NCBI GenBank assembly: GCA_949745755.1 | Contig: CATJZL010000026.1 | Location: forward strand, 1-17,031 | DNA from: UBA2730 sp022793235 | GTDB lineage: Bacteria; Bacillota_I; Bacilli_A; RF39; UBA660 | DNA: 17,031 nucleotides | Direction of reading: 5' to 3' | Part shown: positions 15,272 to 17,031 of the stretch, one piece after another | Numbering within the stretch: position 1 is the first letter of the stretch | Layout: every line of letters begins with the position of its first letter | Translations under genes and position numbers: made by a program | Notes under the pieces: model-generated | Databases searched by the model: none | Told to the model about the DNA's origin: nothing | Seen by the model: the letters and a program-made list of their open reading frames with translations, nothing else

Positions 15272-15865
15272 ATGGATTATAAAAGTATTAATGATTATGA
15301 AATTTTATATTTAATAGAAGATGAAAATGATGGCTATAAGTCTATTATGTATGATAAATATAAGTATGTGATGAATAGATTGTGTAATAAGTATTTACAG
15401 TTTTATTCTACACTTTCTATTGATAGAGATGATTTATATCAAGAAGCATTTCTTGGGTTTGATTATGCAATTAGTCATTTTGACTTTCATCGTGATGTTA
15501 CTTTTTATACTTATTGTATTCTTTGTGTTGAAAGTAAGATTAAGGATTATTGTCAAAGACTTTTGGCTAAAAAAAATTTATTATTATCTACTTCTATTTC
15601 ATTGGAAACAGAACTTTATGAAAATATATATCTTTCTGATGTTATTTCTTCTGGGGAAGATGTTTGTCACAGTGTTATTTTTAATGAAGATATAAAAAAG
15701 ATTATTGATTTTAAAAATTCTTTATCTGTAAGACAGGCTCAAATTTTTGAGCTTCGAATGAATGGTTTCTCTTATAAGGAAATTGCTACTTTATTATCTA
15801 TAGATGTTAAGGGGGTTTATAATCATCTTAGGAGTATTAAAACAAAATATAACAATTCTTTATAG
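15272..15865 (+). CDS. Sigma-70 family factor, SigH-like
   Basis: The 197-residue protein has a sigma region 2 (about 51-97: RDDLYQEAFLGFDYAISHFD, then TFYTYCILCVESKIKDY) and a region 4 helix-turn-helix (about 150-195: LSVRQAQIFELRMNGFSYKE, then IATLLSIDVKGVYNHL). There is no region 1.1 or region 3, as in alternative sigma factors. Position directly after cysS-mrnC-rlmB and a length near the 218 residues of B. subtilis SigH make it the probable positional orthologue of SigH, which controls transition state, competence and sporulation in Bacillus. No sporulation gene is visible here, so its regulon is unknown. The ribosome-binding site is weak (AGGG at 15265-15268, very close to the ATG), suggesting low translation or coupling to rlmB. 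Confidence 0.8.
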   Translation: MDYKSINDYEILYLIEDENDGYKSIMYDKYKYVMNRLCNKYLQFYSTLSIDRDDLYQEAFLGFDYAISHFDFHRDVTFYTYCILCVESKIKDYCQRLLAKKNLLLSTSISLETELYENIYLSDVISSGEDVCHSVIFNEDIKKIIDFKNSLSVRQAQIFELRMNGFSYKEIATLLSIDVKGVYNHLRSIKTKYNNSL

Positions 15866-15913
15866 ATTTTTTTAGTTAAGTATTATAAAATATTATTATA
15901 ATAAGGTGATAGT

Positions 15914-16552
15914 ATGGATAGTTTAAAGAGTTGGTTGGATGATCATAATATCAATAAATCAGATGATTTAAGGGAATTAAAGAATATATTTTATAATATG
16001 GATTTACAGATGAGAAATTTGCATAGTAAAAATTATTTTATAACTAGTTTTAGTATTGATAGTATTTTTATAGATATGGGAGGTGTTTCTTTTCGTTTTT
16101 TTGGTTTAATGGATTCTGATGATAAGGAACATTATATTAATCAGAATATTTATTATTTGGCCTGTTTGGAATTTGCTATTTACTGCGATTGTTTAAATTA
16201 TATTAATCCTGATAATAGGGAGTATCTTAAGAATAACTTCAATGATTTTTCTCTTTTTTTACCCGATGACGTTTCTTCCTATTATGAAGGAGTATTTGTC
16301 AAGGATTTATATATATATTTGAGTGATTTTATTCATGCTAAGATAAATCGAGATAGAGGAATAGATTATTATAATGATTCTAACTCTAGTAATGTTGGTA
16401 AAGGTACTAGTCTTACTAAAAGTACATTAGCTGGTAAGCTTATGAGTGATAATGATAATAAAAGTGCAGCTTTCGTTCGTATTTTTTTATTTCCTTTTAT
16501 TCTTTTATTTCTTTCTATACTTATTCCTTTGATGATTATTATAAGTCGTTAA
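15914..16552 (+). CDS. Unknown protein with a C-terminal membrane anchor, weakly kinase-like
   Basis: I do not recognise this 212-residue protein with certainty. One strong hydrophobic helix at about 188-210 is followed by only Ser-Arg, so it is probably tail-anchored with the body in the cytoplasm. A low-complexity Ser/Asn/Asp/Lys-rich linker (about 152-185) precedes it. The segment LHSKNYFITSFSIDSIFIDM (36-55) followed by VSFRFFG (58-64) loosely resembles the catalytic loop and DFG region of protein kinases (LH--G-IH-D---NI-ID--G-V---DFG), but the catalytic Asp, Asn and DFG residues are absent and there is no N-lobe. If related, it is a degenerate pseudokinase C-lobe. AAGGTGAT (15903-15910) supports the start. 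It lies 48 bases after the sigma-factor gene with no terminator between, so co-transcription is likely. Confidence 0.7.
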   Translation: MDSLKSWLDDHNINKSDDLRELKNIFYNMDLQMRNLHSKNYFITSFSIDSIFIDMGGVSFRFFGLMDSDDKEHYINQNIYYLACLEFAIYCDCLNYINPDNREYLKNNFNDFSLFLPDDVSSYYEGVFVKDLYIYLSDFIHAKINRDRGIDYYNDSNSSNVGKGTSLTKSTLAGKLMSDNDNKSAAFVRIFLFPFILLFLSILIPLMIIISR

Positions 16553-16575
16553 TATAAATCTTTATTGTAGGATAG

Positions 16576-16600
16576 AAAAAGAACACTTTTATGGTGCTCT
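16576..16600 (-). terminator. Terminator after the histidine phosphatase remnant
   Basis: On the minus strand, AGAGCAC (16600-16594) pairs with GTGTTCT (16586-16580), one G-U pair, with a 7-base loop and then five T. It may also slow transcripts coming from the plus-strand gene ending at 16552, although the T run there is poor. Confidence 0.6.
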
Positions 16601-16603
16601 ATT

Positions 16604-16887
16604 TTAATAAGTTTTTGTTTTTGTATAATGTTTGATTTCGTCATTTTGATGGAAAAAGTTATTTATTTCTTCTGAAAGGCTTTTTGTTCTTTTTAATCCT
16701 GTCAGTAATGTTTCTATTCCTTCTTTTGTTTTTTCTACTTTTAGAGAGTTCCATTCGCTTTTATTTATTTTGCTTGCTCTATTCCTTTTTCTGTTAGTCC
16801 TTCCTTACTTCGACCGCTTACTATATTTGATACATTTGATGGGGCTTCACCATGTCTTATTACATATACATCAAAGTTATATACCAT
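16604..16887 (-). pseudogene. Histidine phosphatase (phosphoglycerate mutase family), frameshifted and truncated
   Basis: Translation from ATG 16887 gives 40 residues with the family's catalytic start, VYVIRHGEAPSN (RHG at 11-13), then SGRSKEGLTEKGIEQAK, ending at TAA 16767-16765. In the -1 frame the coding signal continues from about 16768 to TAA at 16606-16604 with SEWNSLKVEKTKEGIE, then LLTGLKRTKSLSEEI, which resembles the family's SPLKRAxQTAE motif. Joined, the product would be 94 residues, about half the usual 180-200, and lacks the second catalytic His and the Glu. The shift point is a run of four A directly before the stop. The gene keeps a strong ribosome-binding site (GGGAGG, 16900-16895), a good promoter and a terminator, so decay is recent or the short product is used. 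Confidence 0.65.
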
Positions 16888-16911
16888 ATATATTCCTCCC
16901 TTATGGATAAT

Positions 16912-16940
16912 ATTTTATCATGTATACTATTGGATGTAAA
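16912..16940 (-). promoter_or_regulatory. Extended -10 promoter of the histidine phosphatase remnant
   Basis: Minus strand: TTTACA (16940-16935), a 17-base spacer and TAAAAT (16917-16912), preceded by TGA as an extended -10. Transcription would start near 16905. Confidence 0.65.
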
Positions 16941-16976
16941 TCAACGAAAGAAATATTCAATGATTTATGATAGAAT

Positions 16977-17012
16977 ATTTTTTATTCTTTCTTATAAGAA
17001 AGAATAAAAAAT
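16977..17012. repeat. Perfect 36-bp AT-rich palindrome
   Basis: Two 18-base arms meet at 16994/16995 with no loop; the centre reads TTCTTATAAGAA. The 5' arm is T-rich and the 3' arm A-rich, so no U run follows on either strand, and it does not look like an ordinary intrinsic terminator. It lies upstream of the minus-strand promoter at 16912-16940. The remaining bases to 17031 show nothing recognisable. Confidence 0.6.
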
Positions 17013-17031
17013 TCGCGTTTGAGTTTGGGCA

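Noticed and set aside
16977..17012. Bidirectional intrinsic terminator
   Set aside because: The hairpin has T-rich 5' and A-rich 3' arms with no GC-rich stem or following U run on either strand.
1..17031. CRISPR array, tRNA or rRNA genes
   Set aside because: No regularly spaced repeats, cloverleaf-like segments or rRNA-like stretches were seen.

Overview
The window is a strongly AT-rich, gene-dense bacterial chromosome segment from a low-GC Firmicute. It probably comes from one of the reduced, host-associated Bacilli lineages close to the Mollicutes (RF39- or Erysipelotrichia-like). That placement is an inference from gene content, base composition and strong Shine-Dalgarno sites, not from any database match. 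All tryptophans I checked are TGG. TGA is used once as a stop, backed up by an in-frame TAA two codons later, so the genes read well under the standard bacterial code.

The core genes follow the order tilS - ftsH - dusB - lysS - clpC - cysS - mrnC - rlmB - sigH-like. This is the order of one conserved Bacillus subtilis region with many intervening genes missing: hpt, coaX, hslO, folate genes, ctsR-mcsA-mcsB, radA, disA, ispDF, gltX, cysE and yacP. Lineage-specific genes sit in several of the gaps: a J-domain protein with a long unrecognised C-terminus, an RDD membrane protein, a YfcC/AbgT-like transporter, an orphan acidic protein on the minus strand, and a C-terminally membrane-anchored protein after the sigma factor.

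Layout: 1-2447 holds the 3' end of tilS and ftsH, ending in a terminator whose loop is the ftsH stop codon. 2658-4463 is the J-domain gene with its own promoter and terminator. 4476-7623 is an overlapping dusB-RDD-lysS operon. 7632-8284 is a decayed patch: a minus-strand XRE regulator without a start codon, next to a MITE-like element of about 188 bp with bulged-hairpin inverted ends, then a non-coding stretch. 8285-9769 is the transporter unit. 9795-12213 is clpC, converging on the orphan minus-strand gene 12212-12652. 12712-16552 is a translation/RNA operon (cysS, mrnC, rlmB), then a sigma factor and the anchored protein. 16576-17031 is a frameshifted, truncated histidine phosphatase on the minus strand with an intact promoter, followed by a perfect 36-bp AT palindrome.

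Functionally the region is housekeeping: tRNA modification (TilS, DusB), aminoacylation (LysRS, CysRS), rRNA maturation (Mini-III, RlmB) and protein quality control (FtsH, ClpC, the J-domain protein). No complete new defence or biosynthetic system is visible. The most unusual points are an FtsH with an apparent Rho-N/SAP-like tail, a ClpC lacking its usual regulators nearby, the orphan J-domain protein, the anchored pseudokinase-like protein beside the sigma factor, and the MITE-like element.
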